Source: Shouchella rhizosphaerae (GTDB taxonomy: Bacteria > Bacillota > Bacilli > Bacillales > Bacillaceae_D). From it: a stretch of 64,000 bases of DNA. Shown here piece after piece: positions 36,842-47,174 of the stretch. A program made the position numbers and the translations under genes. Location of the stretch: assembly GCF_900142675.1 (NCBI RefSeq), contig NZ_FRBS01000001.1, positions 310,001 to 374,000 on the forward strand, in the 5' to 3' direction. The notes beneath the pieces were generated by a model that did not search any database, was not told where the DNA came from, and saw only the letters and a program-made list of their open reading frames with translations. Numbering within the stretch: the stretch's first letter is position 1; the number at the start of each line of letters is the position of its first letter.

Positions 36842-38677
36842 ATGAGCAAAATTATTGGTATTGACTTAGGGACAACAAACTCTTGTGTGGCCGTAATGGA
36901 GGGCGGCGAAGCCACGGTTATCCCAAACCCAGAAGGCAACCGGACAACGCCTTCTGTAGTCGCTTTTAAAGACGGAGAGCGTCTCGTGGGCGAAGTGGCA
37001 AAGCGCCAAGCGATCACTAACCCAAATACGGTCATTTCCATTAAACGTCATATGGGTACTGATTACAAAGTAGACATTGAAGGGAAAAGTTACTCCCCTC
37101 AAGAAATTTCAGCGATTATTTTACAAAAGTTAAAAGCCGATGCAGAAGCATACCTTGGCGAGAAAGTTACCAAAGCGGTCATTACGGTTCCAGCTTATTT
37201 TAATGACTCCCAACGTCAAGCGACAAAAGACGCAGGCAAAATTGCTGGCCTTGAAGTGGACCGCATCGTCAATGAGCCGACAGCTGCAGCTCTTGCATAT
37301 GGTCTTGAAAAAGAAGATGACCAAACGATTCTGGTTTATGACCTTGGCGGCGGTACGTTCGACGTTTCCATCCTTGAACTAGGCGACGGCTTCTTCGAAG
37401 TAAAAGCTACTTCTGGTGACAACAAACTAGGCGGCGATGATTTTGATGAAGTGATCATGGATCATCTTGTAGCAGAGTTTAAAAAAGAAAACGGCATCGA
37501 CTTGTCGCAAGATAAAATGGCGATGCAACGTCTGAAAGACGCTGCTGAGAAAGCGAAGAAAGATTTATCTGGCGTTACGCAAACGCAAATTTCGCTGCCA
37601 TTTATTACTGCCGATGCCACAGGTCCTAAGCACTTAGAGTTAACATTGACTCGTGCGAAATTCGATGAGTTGTCTGCCGACCTCGTAGAACGGACGCTTG
37701 GCCCAACACGCCGTGCGCTCTCTGATGCTGGTCTGTCCGCATCAGACATCGACAAAGTCGTCCTTGTTGGTGGATCGACTCGTATTCCGGCTGTACAAGA
37801 GGCAATTAAAAAGCTAACAGGCAAAGACCCTCATAAAGGCGTCAACCCTGACGAAGTAGTAGCGCTTGGAGCTGCAGTGCAAGCAGGTGTGTTGACTGGT
37901 GATGTTAAAGACGTTGTGCTTCTTGACGTTACACCATTGTCTCTTGGAATTGAGACGATGGGCGGCGTATTCACCAAACTAATTGAACGCAACACAACGA
38001 TTCCTACATCAAAATCACAAGTGTTTTCAACAGCTGCTGACAATCAGCCTTCTGTTGATATTCATGTGCTTCAAGGGGAACGGGAAATGGCTGCCGACAA
38101 CAAAACGCTTGGCCGTTTCCAATTAACAGACATTCCGCCAGCACCACGGGGAGTGCCGCAAATTGAAGTGACATTTGATATTGACGCTAACGGTATTGTC
38201 AATGTTAAGGCGAAAGATCTTGGAACCAACAAAGAACAATCGATTACAATCACGTCTTCTTCAGGCCTATCAGAAGAAGAAATTGATAAAATGGTACAAG
38301 AAGCCGAAGCAAATGCAGAAGCAGACAAAAAGCGTCGCGAGCAAGTAGAACTGCGTAACGAAGCAGACCAGCTCGTCTTTTCAACTGAAAAAACGCTAAA
38401 AGATTTAGGCGACAATGTTGATCAAGCAGAAAAAGACAAAGCCGAAGCAGCAAAAGACAAGTTGAAAAAAGCACTTGAAGCCGACAACACAGACGACATT
38501 AAAGCTGCCAAGGACGAACTTCAAGAAATCGTCACTGCTTTGACGACAAAGTTGTATGAGCAAGCAGCACAAGCGGCACAAGCTCAACAAGACGGCGGCA
38601 ATGAAAGTGCGGATAAGCAAGACGACAACGTTGTTGACGCAGATTACGAAGAAGTGAACGACGACGACAAAAAATAA
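36842..38677 (+). CDS. dnaK: Molecular chaperone DnaK (Hsp70)
   Basis: A 611-residue Hsp70. ATPase motifs include [35 protein letters not shown] and [12 protein letters not shown]; the interdomain linker is [19 protein letters not shown]. The C-terminal tail is rich in D, E, Q and A. It has the Gram-positive deletion in the ATPase lobe typical of firmicutes. ATG 36842 follows TTGGAGGAA. Confidence 0.98.
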   Translation: MSKIIGIDLGTTNSCVAVMEGGEATVIPNPEGNRTTPSVVAFKDGERLVGEVAKRQAITNPNTVISIKRHMGTDYKVDIEGKSYSPQEISAIILQKLKADAEAYLGEKVTKAVITVPAYFNDSQRQATKDAGKIAGLEVDRIVNEPTAAALAYGLEKEDDQTILVYDLGGGTFDVSILELGDGFFEVKATSGDNKLGGDDFDEVIMDHLVAEFKKENGIDLSQDKMAMQRLKDAAEKAKKDLSGVTQTQISLPFITADATGPKHLELTLTRAKFDELSADLVERTLGPTRRALSDAGLSASDIDKVVLVGGSTRIPAVQEAIKKLTGKDPHKGVNPDEVVALGAAVQAGVLTGDVKDVVLLDVTPLSLGIETMGGVFTKLIERNTTIPTSKSQVFSTAADNQPSVDIHVLQGEREMAADNKTLGRFQLTDIPPAPRGVPQIEVTFDIDANGIVNVKAKDLGTNKEQSITITSSSGLSEEEIDKMVQEAEANAEADKKRREQVELRNEADQLVFSTEKTLKDLGDNVDQAEKDKAEAAKDKLKKALEADNTDDIKAAKDELQEIVTALTTKLYEQAAQAAQAQQDGGNESADKQDDNVVDADYEEVNDDDKK

Positions 38678-38695
38678 GCTTGCTTAATGGAAGAA

Positions 38696-38726
38696 AGTCA
38701 AAGTCAGTAGTGGCTTTGGCTTTTTT
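38696..38726 (+). terminator. Terminator between dnaK and dnaJ
   Basis: A 10-bp stem with some G-U pairs (AGTCAAAGTC with GGCTTTGGCT) is followed by TTTTTT. It would make partial termination after dnaK likely, giving less dnaJ transcript. Confidence 0.75.
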
Positions 38727-38746
38727 CTCTGAAAAAAGCGTCGAGA

Positions 38747-38776
38747 TTGCAACCGCGCTTTATATGGTGGTATGAT
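38747..38776 (+). promoter_or_regulatory. Candidate dnaJ promoter
   Basis: TTGCAA and TATGAT are spaced by 18 bp, with TGG just before the -10 (extended -10). It lies between the dnaK terminator and the dnaJ start. Confidence 0.55.
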
Positions 38777-38835
38777 GAACGTTATGTGAGAAAACGTGAA
38801 GCGACAGACAGCTTCAGTCGGGAGGGAAACTACAC

Positions 38836-39954
38836 GTGAGCAAACGAGATTACTATGAAGTGCTTGGCGTAGACCGGAATGCATCAGTAGAAGAAGTAAA
38901 AAAAGCATATCGAAAACTAGCACGAAAATATCACCCTGATGTCAACAAGGAAGAGGACGCTGAGGCGAAATTTAAGGAAGTAAAAGAAGCCTATGATACA
39001 TTGAGCGATCCACAAAAGAAAGCCCGTTATGACCAGTTTGGCCATGCCGATCCAAACCAAGGATTTGGAGGAGCCGGCGCAAGTGGCGATTTTGGTGGTT
39101 TTAGCGACATTTTTGATATGTTTTTTGGCGGTGGAGGTGGGCGCCGCAATCCAAATGCCCCGCGCCAAGGGGATGACCTTCAATATACGATGACATTGGA
39201 GTTTAAAGAAGCAGTATTTGGCAAGGAAACCGAAATTGAAATCCCCCGTGAGGAAACATGCGGTACGTGCCATGGATCAGGGGCCAAACCAGGTACAAAG
39301 CCAGATACTTGTTCCCATTGCGGTGGGTCAGGTCAACTGAATGTTGAACAAAACACGCCATTTGGCCGCGTTGTTAATCGCCGTGTTTGTAACTATTGTG
39401 AAGGAACTGGGAAAATCATTAAGCAAAAATGTGCTACATGCAGCGGCAAAGGCAAAGTGCGGAAACGCAAAAAAATCAATATCAAAGTGCCAGCAGGGAT
39501 TGATAATGGGCAACAACTCCGCGTAGCTGGACAAGGTGAAGCTGGGGCAAACGGGGGTCCTCCAGGCGACCTTTACGTTGTCTTCCAAGTGAAGCCACAT
39601 GAATTTTTTGAACGTGATGGAGAAGACATTTATTGTGAAGTACCGCTCACTTTTCCACAAGTTGCTCTAGGGGATGAAATTGAAGTGCCAACTTTGACAG
39701 GAAAAGTTAAATTAAAAATTCCAGCAGGCACGCAAACAGGCACTAGTTTCCGCCTGAGAGGAAAAGGAGTGCCGAATGTGCATGGGCGCGGCCAAGGCGA
39801 TCAGCATGTGCAAGTTCGTGTCGTAACGCCGAAAAATTTAACTGAAAATGAAAAAGAATTGATGCGTGAATTTGCCGGTATGAGCGGCGGAAGGCCAGAG
39901 GAGCAAAATGACGGATTTTTTGACAAACTGCGCCGTGCGTTCAAAGGCGATTGA
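38836..39954 (+). CDS. dnaJ: Chaperone protein DnaJ (Hsp40)
   Basis: A 372-residue type I Hsp40. The J domain carries the HPD loop (KYHPDVNK), a Gly/Phe-rich region follows, and then four CxxCxGxG zinc repeats ([32 protein letters not shown]). The C-terminal substrate-binding domains follow. The GTG start has GGGAGGGA upstream. Confidence 0.97.
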   Translation: MSKRDYYEVLGVDRNASVEEVKKAYRKLARKYHPDVNKEEDAEAKFKEVKEAYDTLSDPQKKARYDQFGHADPNQGFGGAGASGDFGGFSDIFDMFFGGGGGRRNPNAPRQGDDLQYTMTLEFKEAVFGKETEIEIPREETCGTCHGSGAKPGTKPDTCSHCGGSGQLNVEQNTPFGRVVNRRVCNYCEGTGKIIKQKCATCSGKGKVRKRKKINIKVPAGIDNGQQLRVAGQGEAGANGGPPGDLYVVFQVKPHEFFERDGEDIYCEVPLTFPQVALGDEIEVPTLTGKVKLKIPAGTQTGTSFRLRGKGVPNVHGRGQGDQHVQVRVVTPKNLTENEKELMREFAGMSGGRPEEQNDGFFDKLRRAFKGD

Positions 39955-39977
39955 AATCAAGCGAGGTGGCCGAACAA

Positions 39978-40925
39978 ATGAAATGGGCTGAATTTCGCGT
40001 CCATACGACGCAGGAAGCGGTGGAGCCTGTATCAAATATTCTCCATGAATTAGGTGCCGCAGGCGTAGCGATTGAGGATCCCCAGGACCTTGTGACAGAG
40101 TGGAGTGTAAAGTATGGGGAAGTGTATGAGCTCTCCCCGGAGGATTACCCCGATGAAGGTGTGATGGTTAAAGCCTATTTTCCAATGGGCGCCACTTTTA
40201 AGGAAACGATTGCTGAAGTAAGAAGGCGCGTCCATAATCTCGTTTCCTTTCAAATTGACATTGGCCACGGGACAATGGATTATACAGAAGTAAAAGAAGA
40301 GGACTGGGCAACGGCATGGAAAAGCTTTTACCACCCTGTTCAAGTAACGGAGCAAGTCACCATTGTGCCGACATGGGAAGAGTATAGCGCCCGTCCAGGG
40401 GAAATCGTCATCGAATTAGATCCAGGGATGGCGTTTGGCACTGGGACACATCCAACAACGATTCTGTCGCTTCAAGCACTTGAGCATGCGGTCAAGCAAG
40501 GGGATGCAGTCATCGATGTTGGCACCGGTTCAGGTATACTTGCAATTGCTGCATGGAAATTCGGCGCCGAGTCTATTACAGCGTTGGACTTGGATGAGGT
40601 TGCTGTGAATAGCGCGAAGGCGAATGTCGCCCTAAACAGCGCTAGTGACTTCGTGCATGTGCAGCAAGGCAACCTCCTAGACGATGTTGCTAGCGAAAGC
40701 GCTGATGTGCTTGTTAGCAACATTCTAGCAGAAGTCATTTTGCAGTTTACGGCCGATGCTTACCGTGTTGTCAAACGAGGCGGGCTCTTTTTAACTTCTG
40801 GAATCATCTCTAGCAAAAGAGAAGCTGTCGAAGGGGCATTAAAGGCAGTAGGTTTTCTGATTCAGGAAGTGAACGAATTGGACGACTGGGTAGCGATTGT
40901 TGCGCAAAAACCCAGCCAAGCGTAG
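39978..40925 (+). CDS. prmA: Ribosomal protein L11 methyltransferase
   Basis: A 315-residue SAM-dependent enzyme that trimethylates ribosomal protein uL11. The SAM motif is VIDVGTGSGILAIAA, preceded by the family sequence LDPGMAFGTGTHPTT, and the catalytic-site motif NILAEVI follows. ATG 39978 has GCGAGGTGG; the in-frame TTG 39951 overlaps dnaJ and lacks a site. Confidence 0.95.
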   Translation: MKWAEFRVHTTQEAVEPVSNILHELGAAGVAIEDPQDLVTEWSVKYGEVYELSPEDYPDEGVMVKAYFPMGATFKETIAEVRRRVHNLVSFQIDIGHGTMDYTEVKEEDWATAWKSFYHPVQVTEQVTIVPTWEEYSARPGEIVIELDPGMAFGTGTHPTTILSLQALEHAVKQGDAVIDVGTGSGILAIAAWKFGAESITALDLDEVAVNSAKANVALNSASDFVHVQQGNLLDDVASESADVLVSNILAEVILQFTADAYRVVKRGGLFLTSGIISSKREAVEGALKAVGFLIQEVNELDDWVAIVAQKPSQA

Positions 40926-40939
40926 GTAGGTGCAAAGGC

Positions 40940-41686
40940 ATGCAGCGTTACTTTATTAAAAATGAACAGTTGACAAATGAAGTTGTCGAAATAACTGGCG
41001 ACGACGCCGCGCACATTACAAAAGTGATGCGTATGCAAGCAGGCGATGAAGTCATTTGCGTCAATGAAGACGGCAAAGCCGTGCTTGTTCAGCTTTCGCA
41101 ATTCGACCCATCTAGCGTCAAAGGCACCGTTCTCAACGAAATGGACAACGAGACAGAATTGCCAATCCGTGTGACGGTCGCGCAAGGCCTGCCGAAAGGC
41201 GATAAGCTTGAAACCATCGTCCAAAAAGGAACAGAACTCGGCGCGTACGCATTCGCGCCTTTTTCTGCGAGTCGATCTATAGTAAAATGGGATGAAAAGA
41301 AGGGCACAAAAAAAGCGGAGCGTTTGCAAAAGATTGCTAAGGAAGCCGCAGAACAAGCACATCGCCTTTTCGTGCCAAATGTGGCCAAGCCTGTGCCGCT
41401 AAAAGTGGTTGCCGAGGCCCTTACTCATTACGATGTCTGCATTGTTTGTGATGAAGAAGAAGCGAAGCAAGGTGAAAAGGCAAACTTAAAGCGCGCTTTT
41501 GCTATGCTCAAACCAGGCATGTCTCTTTTGGTTATTGTCGGTCCTGAAGGCGGGCTGACTCGTGAGGAAGTAGCGCTTTTGTCGGCGAAGGGCGCGGTCT
41601 CTTGCAGCATAGGCCCTCGCATTGTCCGTACTGAAACGGCTGCTATGTACGTGTTAGCTGCTCTTTCGTACCAATTTGAATTATGA
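40940..41686 (+). CDS. rsmE: 16S rRNA m3U1498 methyltransferase RsmE
   Basis: A 248-residue SPOUT-class methyltransferase with an N-terminal PUA-like domain. The knot region is LLVIVGPEGGLTREEVALL and the C-terminal IGPRIVRTETAAMYVLAAL is conserved. It follows prmA, as in B. subtilis (yqeU). Confidence 0.95.
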   Translation: MQRYFIKNEQLTNEVVEITGDDAAHITKVMRMQAGDEVICVNEDGKAVLVQLSQFDPSSVKGTVLNEMDNETELPIRVTVAQGLPKGDKLETIVQKGTELGAYAFAPFSASRSIVKWDEKKGTKKAERLQKIAKEAAEQAHRLFVPNVAKPVPLKVVAEALTHYDVCIVCDEEEAKQGEKANLKRAFAMLKPGMSLLVIVGPEGGLTREEVALLSAKGAVSCSIGPRIVRTETAAMYVLAALSYQFEL

Positions 41687-41697
41687 GGTGAATCCAG

Positions 41698-43035
41698 TTG
41701 TCAACTGTTGCGTTTCATACATTAGGCTGTAAAGTAAACCATTACGAGACGGAAGCGATTTGGCAGCTGTTTAAACAAGAAGGCTATGAAAAAGTCGAGT
41801 TTGAACAGACTGCAGACGTCTATGTCATTAATACATGTACGGTCACCAATACAGGTGACAAAAAAAGCAGGCAAGTCATTCGCCGCGCGATTCGCAAAAA
41901 CCCAGACGCTGTTATTTGCGTAACTGGCTGTTATGCGCAAACGTCTCCTGCTGAAGTGATGGCCATTCCTGGGGTCGATATTGTTGTCGGTACGCAAGAC
42001 CGCTCGAAAATGCTTGGTTACATCGACCAATATAAAAAAGAGCGGCAGCCAATCAACGCTGTCGGCAATATTATGAAATCACGGGTATATGAAGAATTGG
42101 ATGTGCCTTCATTTACGGATCGGACACGGGCGTCTTTAAAAATTCAAGAAGGCTGTAACAATTTCTGCACATTTTGCATTATTCCTTGGGCGCGAGGGTT
42201 GATGCGTTCCCGCGATCCACAAGAAGTCGTGCGCCAAGCCCAGCAACTTGTTCATGCTGGCTACAAAGAAATCGTGTTGACTGGCATTCATACTGGCGGC
42301 TATGGCGAAGATTTGAAGGATTATAGCCTTGCCCGCTTGTTAGAGGATTTGGAAAAGGTAGAGGGGCTGAAACGGCTTCGTATTTCGTCGATTGAGGCGA
42401 GCCAATTAACCGACGAGGTCATTGCGGTGATCGGCAAATCAAGCAAAGTGGTCCGCCATATGCACATTCCGCTCCAATCTGGATCGGATACGGTGCTGAA
42501 ACGGATGCGCAGGAAGTATACGATGGCCGCTTATGAAGAACGGATTGAAAAGTTAAAACAAGCCCTTCCACGGCTTGCGATTACGTCCGATGTCATTGTT
42601 GGGTTTCCTGGCGAGACAGAAGAAGAGTTCCAAGAAACATACGACTTTATCGCCAAACATAAGTTCAGTGAATTGCATGTCTTTCCTTATTCGATGCGCA
42701 CAGGTACGCCAGCTGCTCGGATGACAGACCAAATCGATGAGGCCATAAAAAATGAACGTGTGCACCGCTTAATTGAACTGTCAAACCAATTAGCGAAAGA
42801 ATATGCCTCAAGTTTTGAGAATGAAGTGCTTGAAGTCATTCCAGAAGAGCGAGATAAAGACAACCCTGAAAGTGGCTTGTTTGTCGGCTATACAGATAAC
42901 TATTTAAAAGTAAAACTAGAAGCTGATGAAACGATGATTGGAAAATTGGTGCGCGTAAAAATCAAAGAGGCGGGCTATCCATATAACCATGGCGAATTCG
43001 TCCGCGTTTTAGAAGATTACAAGCAAATTGTGTAA
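41698..43035 (+). CDS. mtaB: tRNA (t6A37) methylthiotransferase MtaB
   Basis: A 445-residue radical SAM enzyme that converts t6A37 to ms2t6A37 in tRNA. The N-terminal UPF0004 domain has TLGCKVNHYET with its first cluster Cys, followed by NTCTVT and VTGCYAQ. The radical SAM motif is CNNFCTFCIIPWARG. A C-terminal TRAM domain is present. The start is TTG 41698 after GAGGTG. Confidence 0.95.
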   Translation: MSTVAFHTLGCKVNHYETEAIWQLFKQEGYEKVEFEQTADVYVINTCTVTNTGDKKSRQVIRRAIRKNPDAVICVTGCYAQTSPAEVMAIPGVDIVVGTQDRSKMLGYIDQYKKERQPINAVGNIMKSRVYEELDVPSFTDRTRASLKIQEGCNNFCTFCIIPWARGLMRSRDPQEVVRQAQQLVHAGYKEIVLTGIHTGGYGEDLKDYSLARLLEDLEKVEGLKRLRISSIEASQLTDEVIAVIGKSSKVVRHMHIPLQSGSDTVLKRMRRKYTMAAYEERIEKLKQALPRLAITSDVIVGFPGETEEEFQETYDFIAKHKFSELHVFPYSMRTGTPAARMTDQIDEAIKNERVHRLIELSNQLAKEYASSFENEVLEVIPEERDKDNPESGLFVGYTDNYLKVKLEADETMIGKLVRVKIKEAGYPYNHGEFVRVLEDYKQIV

Positions 43036-43073
43036 AAAACGCATTCCGGAAAATTCCGGGATGCGTTTTTTTT
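43035..43073 (+). terminator. Terminator of the hrcA operon
   Basis: The stem AACGCAT(T)CCGGAA with TTCCGG(G)ATGCGTT is followed by a run of eight or more T residues, immediately after mtaB. Confidence 0.9.
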
Positions 43074-43149
43074 ATAGAGGGTGATCATTTATTCCGAATA
43101 TCTTTCCCTACCAGCGCGTTTTATACTAAAAGCAAAAGGAGGGGAAGGC

Positions 43150-43914
43150 ATGACACAAAAAGCAAGAGATACGTTTGGACCGAATGCGAATGCCTATGTA
43201 ACAAGCAAGAATCACGCAAAAGGAGAAGATTTGGAACTGCTAAAGGCGCTTATTAGCAACAGCAAAGCGAAGACGGCACTTGATATCGCGACCGGGGCGG
43301 GGCATGCTGCTAAAACGATTGCCCCTTATGTGCAAAACGTCATAGCTGTCGATGTGACGCCAGAAATGCTAGCTGCCGCTCAAAACGTAGCAGCAACAAA
43401 TCGCTTAACCAATATTGAATTTGTCGAGGCTACTGCTGAAAAGCTACCATTTTCCGCTTTTGCATTTGATCTAGCCGTTTGCCGCATTGCCGCCCACCAT
43501 TTTGACGAAGTCTCTGCTTTTTTAAGGGAAGCTTACAGAGTCCTCAAAGAAGGAGGACGGCTCTATTTGCTCGATAATGTTGCCTTAGAGGAAGACGCCC
43601 TTGACCGCTTTTATAATAAGCTTGAAACATACCGCGATCCGAGCCATGTTCGCGCTTATAAAAAATCAGAATGGTTAAAAATGGCAGAAGAAGCGGGTTT
43701 TACCGTTAAACAGCTGCACACGTTTTGCAAGCAATTTGATTTTCATGACTGGACAGCGAGGGTGCAGTTGAATGGAGCAAAAAAACGTGATCTAGGAAAG
43801 TGGATGTTAGCGGCAGGAGAAAGAGAGAAACAAGCATATGCGATCAAAGAAGTAGACGGAGCGGTCTCTACTTTTTGTGGGCAATCGATTTTGCTTGAGC
43901 TTCAAAAAAACTAA
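43150..43914 (+). CDS. Class I SAM-dependent methyltransferase (UbiE/YcgJ-like)
   Basis: A 254-residue methyltransferase with motif I ALDIATGAGHAAKTIAPYV, the acidic motif II VIAVDVTPEML, and motif III VCRIAAHHFDEVSAF. The CRxAAHHF pattern is typical of YcgJ-like enzymes; the substrate is unknown. ATG 43150 has AGGAGGGGAAGG. Confidence 0.85.
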   Translation: MTQKARDTFGPNANAYVTSKNHAKGEDLELLKALISNSKAKTALDIATGAGHAAKTIAPYVQNVIAVDVTPEMLAAAQNVAATNRLTNIEFVEATAEKLPFSAFAFDLAVCRIAAHHFDEVSAFLREAYRVLKEGGRLYLLDNVALEEDALDRFYNKLETYRDPSHVRAYKKSEWLKMAEEAGFTVKQLHTFCKQFDFHDWTARVQLNGAKKRDLGKWMLAAGEREKQAYAIKEVDGAVSTFCGQSILLELQKN

Positions 43915-43950
43915 AAAGCAGCATGGCGCAAGGGGATCCTTGCGCCATGC
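43912..43950. terminator. Convergent terminator
   Basis: A 13-bp perfect stem (GCATGGCGCAAGG with CCTTGCGCCATGC) has a 4-base loop; the minus-strand side is followed by GCTTTTTAG. It serves the symporter gene and perhaps the methyltransferase. Confidence 0.8.
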
Positions 43951-43960
43951 TCGTATGCAC

Positions 43961-45211
43961 TTATGATCGCTGGGTACTGAGCCATTGTCGCCCTTCAACA
44001 AAACGGGCAGTCAACATCGAACAAACGGTGTTGCCACATGAGTTAAGCAGTGTAGCCGGGGCGTCAATAATCGTTGAAATGACAGCAATTAGCGGCAATG
44101 CTTCTGGTGGAAAGCCAAAAATGCTAAGAATAAGCATTTCACCAACAAGGCCGCCGCCAGGAATAGCTCCCATCACGGCGCCAACTAAAAAAGCGACTGC
44201 CAAGATGCTTAAAACCGCGGTAGGGCTTGCCATCTCCTTACCAAATAGCGTAAAGAGAAAGACAATCTTTAAAACACCGCCAATCACAGACCCGTCTTTA
44301 TGGGTATTAGCTCCTAAGGGAATCACTGTTTCAGCAATGTCCTTGGGGACGCCCATCCGTTTTGCTGCCTGCAAATTAACGGGAATGCTCGCTGCACTTG
44401 AACATGTGGCCAGTGCAGTTGTCGATGGGGCGACTGCATGTTTCCAAAATGTCTTGGTGCCAAGCTTGCCGCTGGCAACGTATGCATATAAAGTAAAAAA
44501 GCCAAAAAAATAAACCGCTGTAATGCCGATATATAGGAGGAGTACGCGTAAATATCCACCAAGAAGTTGGCTTCCGAGTTCGCCAATAATTGCGGCAAAA
44601 TAACATCCTAAACCGATCGGAGCGTAATACATAATATAAGAAATAATTTTCATCATGACAGCCTGACCTGAACGCAAAAATTGGGCGAACGGCTTGCCCT
44701 GTTCACCAATGGCTGTAGTGGCCAAACCAACAAATACAGATAGAACAATCAATTGTAGCATGTTGCTTCGCGAAAAGAGATCGGCGAAGTCTGGGACTGT
44801 GACTGTTTGGACAAGCTCTTCAAGCAAATTGAACTCTTCATTCGCCTCTTCAGGCGTATAAGAAGAGAGCTCTCCTTGCAACGAAGCTGTTTCAGTCTCT
44901 GATAAAGGCGGGACAAGGGAAGACCCAAAAAGTGCCAAAACGCCGGCAATTGCCGCTGTCACAAAAAAGACTGCAAACATAGTGCCCATGATTTTTCCTA
45001 AGCGCTTCATCCCGTTCATCGTTGCAATCGCTGAGGAGATGCTGAAAAACACAAGTGGGACGATCATCATAAACATGAAGTTTAAAAATAAATCGCCAAA
45101 TGGGCGAACGATTGTCGCATCTTCCCCAAAATAAAGGCCACATGCCCCTCCTATAGCAACGGCTCCTAGTAAAATCAGTGAAAAGCGGTACTGCTGTAAA
45201 AATTGTCTCAT
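43961..45211 (-). CDS. Dicarboxylate/amino acid:cation symporter (DAACS family)
   Basis: A 416-residue membrane transporter of the glutamate/dicarboxylate symporter family with about eight spans and two re-entrant loops. The serine-rich HP1 motif is ATCSSAASIPVNL. The usual NMDGT motif in segment 7 is replaced by THKDGS (within LGANTHKDGSVIGG), and the C-terminal re-entrant region has SIFGFPPEALP. This suggests a distinct substrate or cation selectivity; I cannot name the substrate. I chose ATG 45211, eight bases after AAGGAG; ATG 45217 and 45214 are closer and less likely. Confidence 0.85.
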   Translation of the reverse strand: MRQFLQQYRFSLILLGAVAIGGACGLYFGEDATIVRPFGDLFLNFMFMMIVPLVFFSISSAIATMNGMKRLGKIMGTMFAVFFVTAAIAGVLALFGSSLVPPLSETETASLQGELSSYTPEEANEEFNLLEELVQTVTVPDFADLFSRSNMLQLIVLSVFVGLATTAIGEQGKPFAQFLRSGQAVMMKIISYIMYYAPIGLGCYFAAIIGELGSQLLGGYLRVLLLYIGITAVYFFGFFTLYAYVASGKLGTKTFWKHAVAPSTTALATCSSAASIPVNLQAAKRMGVPKDIAETVIPLGANTHKDGSVIGGVLKIVFLFTLFGKEMASPTAVLSILAVAFLVGAVMGAIPGGGLVGEMLILSIFGFPPEALPLIAVISTIIDAPATLLNSCGNTVCSMLTARFVEGRQWLSTQRS

Positions 45212-45261
45212 CATCATTTCTCCTTACAAATGTACATGGCTGCTCTCTAATCATACATAGG

Positions 45262-45321
45262 AAAAGACAAAACGACAATCGCCAATTGCTCGTCTAGTTG
45301 GCTGTTCGTTTTGTCTTTTTT
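45262..45321. terminator. Long inverted repeat between symporter and deoC
   Basis: Arms AAAAGACAAAACGA (45262-45275) and its exact complement (45306-45319) enclose further inner pairing. Six T residues follow on the plus strand. It could act as a plus-direction terminator or sit in the symporter's 5' leader as an attenuator. Confidence 0.55.
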
Positions 45322-45332
45322 CATGGTATGAT
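45305..45332 (+). promoter_or_regulatory. Candidate deoC promoter
   Basis: TATGAT (45327-45332) preceded by TGG forms an extended -10; a weak TTCGTT -35 lies 16 bp upstream and overlaps the right arm of the inverted repeat. Confidence 0.45.
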
Positions 45333-45368
45333 AGCTAGGCACGTACAAATCAGGAAAGGGTGGGTTCA

Positions 45369-46043
45369 ATGGCAACCGATATCGCAAGGTTGATTGACCA
45401 TACACTGCTTAAGGCAGATGCGACAAAGGAACAAATTCTCCAATTATGCAAAGAAGCACAAACATACCAATTTGCCTCAGTCTGCATTAACCCCTATTGG
45501 GTAAAACTCGCCGCTGAACAATTGAAAGAGGACAAACATGTTGCAGTTTGTACAGTAATTGGCTTTCCTCTAGGCCAATCAACGCCTGAAACGAAAGCGT
45601 TTGAAACAAAAAACGCGATTGCCAATGGCGCCACTGAAGTCGATATGGTTATCAATGTTGCGGCTCTTAAAGATAAACAAGACCAAATGGTGTTAAATGA
45701 TATTCGAGCGGTTGTCGATGCTGCAAAAGATAAAGCACTGACAAAAGTCATTCTCGAAACATGCTTGTTGACGAACGAAGAAAAAGAGCGTGCATGTGCA
45801 CTTGCTGTTCAAGCAGGAGCCGATTATGTCAAAACGTCTACAGGCTTCTCAACAGGAGGAGCTACGGTGGAAGATATTGCGTTAATGCGCCGAGTTGTCG
45901 GTGCGGATGTCGGTGTGAAAGCTTCCGGGGGTATTCGTGATTTAGCAGCTGTGAATGCGATGGTAGAAGCAGGTGCCACTCGTATTGGCGCAAGTGCAGG
46001 GGTAGCGATCGTAACAGGTGCCACAGGAAGTAGCGGCTACTAA
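45369..46043 (+). CDS. deoC: Deoxyribose-phosphate aldolase
   Basis: A 224-residue class I aldolase that splits 2-deoxyribose-5-phosphate into acetaldehyde and glyceraldehyde-3-phosphate in deoxynucleoside catabolism. The Schiff-base lysine is in [17 protein letters not shown] and the second lysine in [13 protein letters not shown] 45369 follows AGGAAAGGG; the in-frame GTG 45360 overlaps that site. It stands alone with its own terminator. Confidence 0.95.
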   Translation: MATDIARLIDHTLLKADATKEQILQLCKEAQTYQFASVCINPYWVKLAAEQLKEDKHVAVCTVIGFPLGQSTPETKAFETKNAIANGATEVDMVINVAALKDKQDQMVLNDIRAVVDAAKDKALTKVILETCLLTNEEKERACALAVQAGADYVKTSTGFSTGGATVEDIALMRRVVGADVGVKASGGIRDLAAVNAMVEAGATRIGASAGVAIVTGATGSSGY

Positions 46044-46118
46044 TACACAAAGGCGCTAAGTGCTCTAACGGATATGCCTGTCCAATGATGAAGTATACGA
46101 GCATTTGTCTACAGTCTG

Positions 46119-46144
46119 AAAGGCGGAGAGATACTCCGCCTTTG
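46119..46144. terminator. Terminator between deoC and aldo/keto reductase
   Basis: The stem AAAGGCGGAG with CTCCGCCTTT has a 5-base loop. It lies about 75 bases after deoC and 11 bases beyond the convergent reductase stop, and suits both. Confidence 0.85.
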
Positions 46145-46154
46145 TTGTGTCTTT

Positions 46155-47087
46155 TTAAGAAAACAAGTCGCTTATAAACGCTTTTTCTGTGTCTGTTAAC
46201 TGGATGTCAGCGGCCTTTTTGTTAGCTATCCATTGTTCAGCACGTTTTGCTCCAGGGATGACAACATCAATTTCTGGACGCGTCAAATACCAAGCCAGCA
46301 CTACATGGGCGATGTCGGCGCCATGGTTGTCGGCGATAGGCTGTAGTTTGTTGACCTTGTCGATGTTTTCCTTAAACGTTTCTCCTTGGAAATGCTTTTG
46401 TGAATTGCGCAAATCGCCGCTAGGAAAAGTGGTTTCTTTATTATATTTACCAGCAAGCAAGCCTGATACGAGTGGAAAATAAGGGACGAATGAAATTCGG
46501 TGCTCTGTGACGTACGGAAAAATCGTCTCTTCTGCCTCCCGGTTCAGTAAATTGTATTCGCCTTGGTAAACATCGACATCCCCGTTTTTATTTGCCTCTT
46601 TTAATTGTTCCAAACTAAAGTTCGACACACCTATTGCTCGAATTTTCCCTGCCTTTTTTAATTCAGCCAATGCTTGGACGGCCTCATCTTTTGGTGTTGA
46701 TTCATCAGGGAAATGAATATAAAACAAATCAATATAATCCGTTTGCAGCCGTGTTAACGCCTCATCGACTGATTTTATTAAAAAGGACGGAGAATGATCA
46801 AATACGTAATCGTTGCCTTGTTTTTTATGGGCAGCTTTGGTGGCAATAATGACATCGCTTCGCTTAAACTCTTGCAGAACTTCACCAATTAATTCTTCTG
46901 AGCGCCCTTCGCCATAAATAAATGCTGTATCAAGAAAATTGCCGCCATGTTCAATGCTTTGTCGCACCAAGTCTTTACCAGCGTTTTCATTTAAGTTCGG
47001 GTAAAGGTTGTGCCCGCCAACAGCATTGGTGCCAAGACCAATCGGATAGACGCGTAGCCCTGATTTTCCGAGAATCGACTGTTTCAT
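46155..47087 (-). CDS. Aldo/keto reductase (IolS/YhdN-like)
   Basis: A 310-residue NADP-dependent oxidoreductase with a TIM barrel. The catalytic tetrad is seen as Asp and Tyr in [11 protein letters not shown], Lys in IIATKAAHK and His in LFYIHFPDE. The cofactor-binding end has [12 protein letters not shown]. The substrate is not predictable. The ATG has AAGGAGGAG. It may be read through from the Na/Pi transporter upstream on the same strand. Confidence 0.9.
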   Translation of the reverse strand: MKQSILGKSGLRVYPIGLGTNAVGGHNLYPNLNENAGKDLVRQSIEHGGNFLDTAFIYGEGRSEELIGEVLQEFKRSDVIIATKAAHKKQGNDYVFDHSPSFLIKSVDEALTRLQTDYIDLFYIHFPDESTPKDEAVQALAELKKAGKIRAIGVSNFSLEQLKEANKNGDVDVYQGEYNLLNREAEETIFPYVTEHRISFVPYFPLVSGLLAGKYNKETTFPSGDLRNSQKHFQGETFKENIDKVNKLQPIADNHGADIAHVVLAWYLTRPEIDVVIPGAKRAEQWIANKKAADIQLTDTEKAFISDLFS

Positions 47088-47174
47088 TCAATCTCCTCCT
47101 TAAAAATAGTTCTTTCATGCTATTTCCCTTATAATCGCCCCTTAAAACGAAGACATGGACATGCAAGAAAGAAG

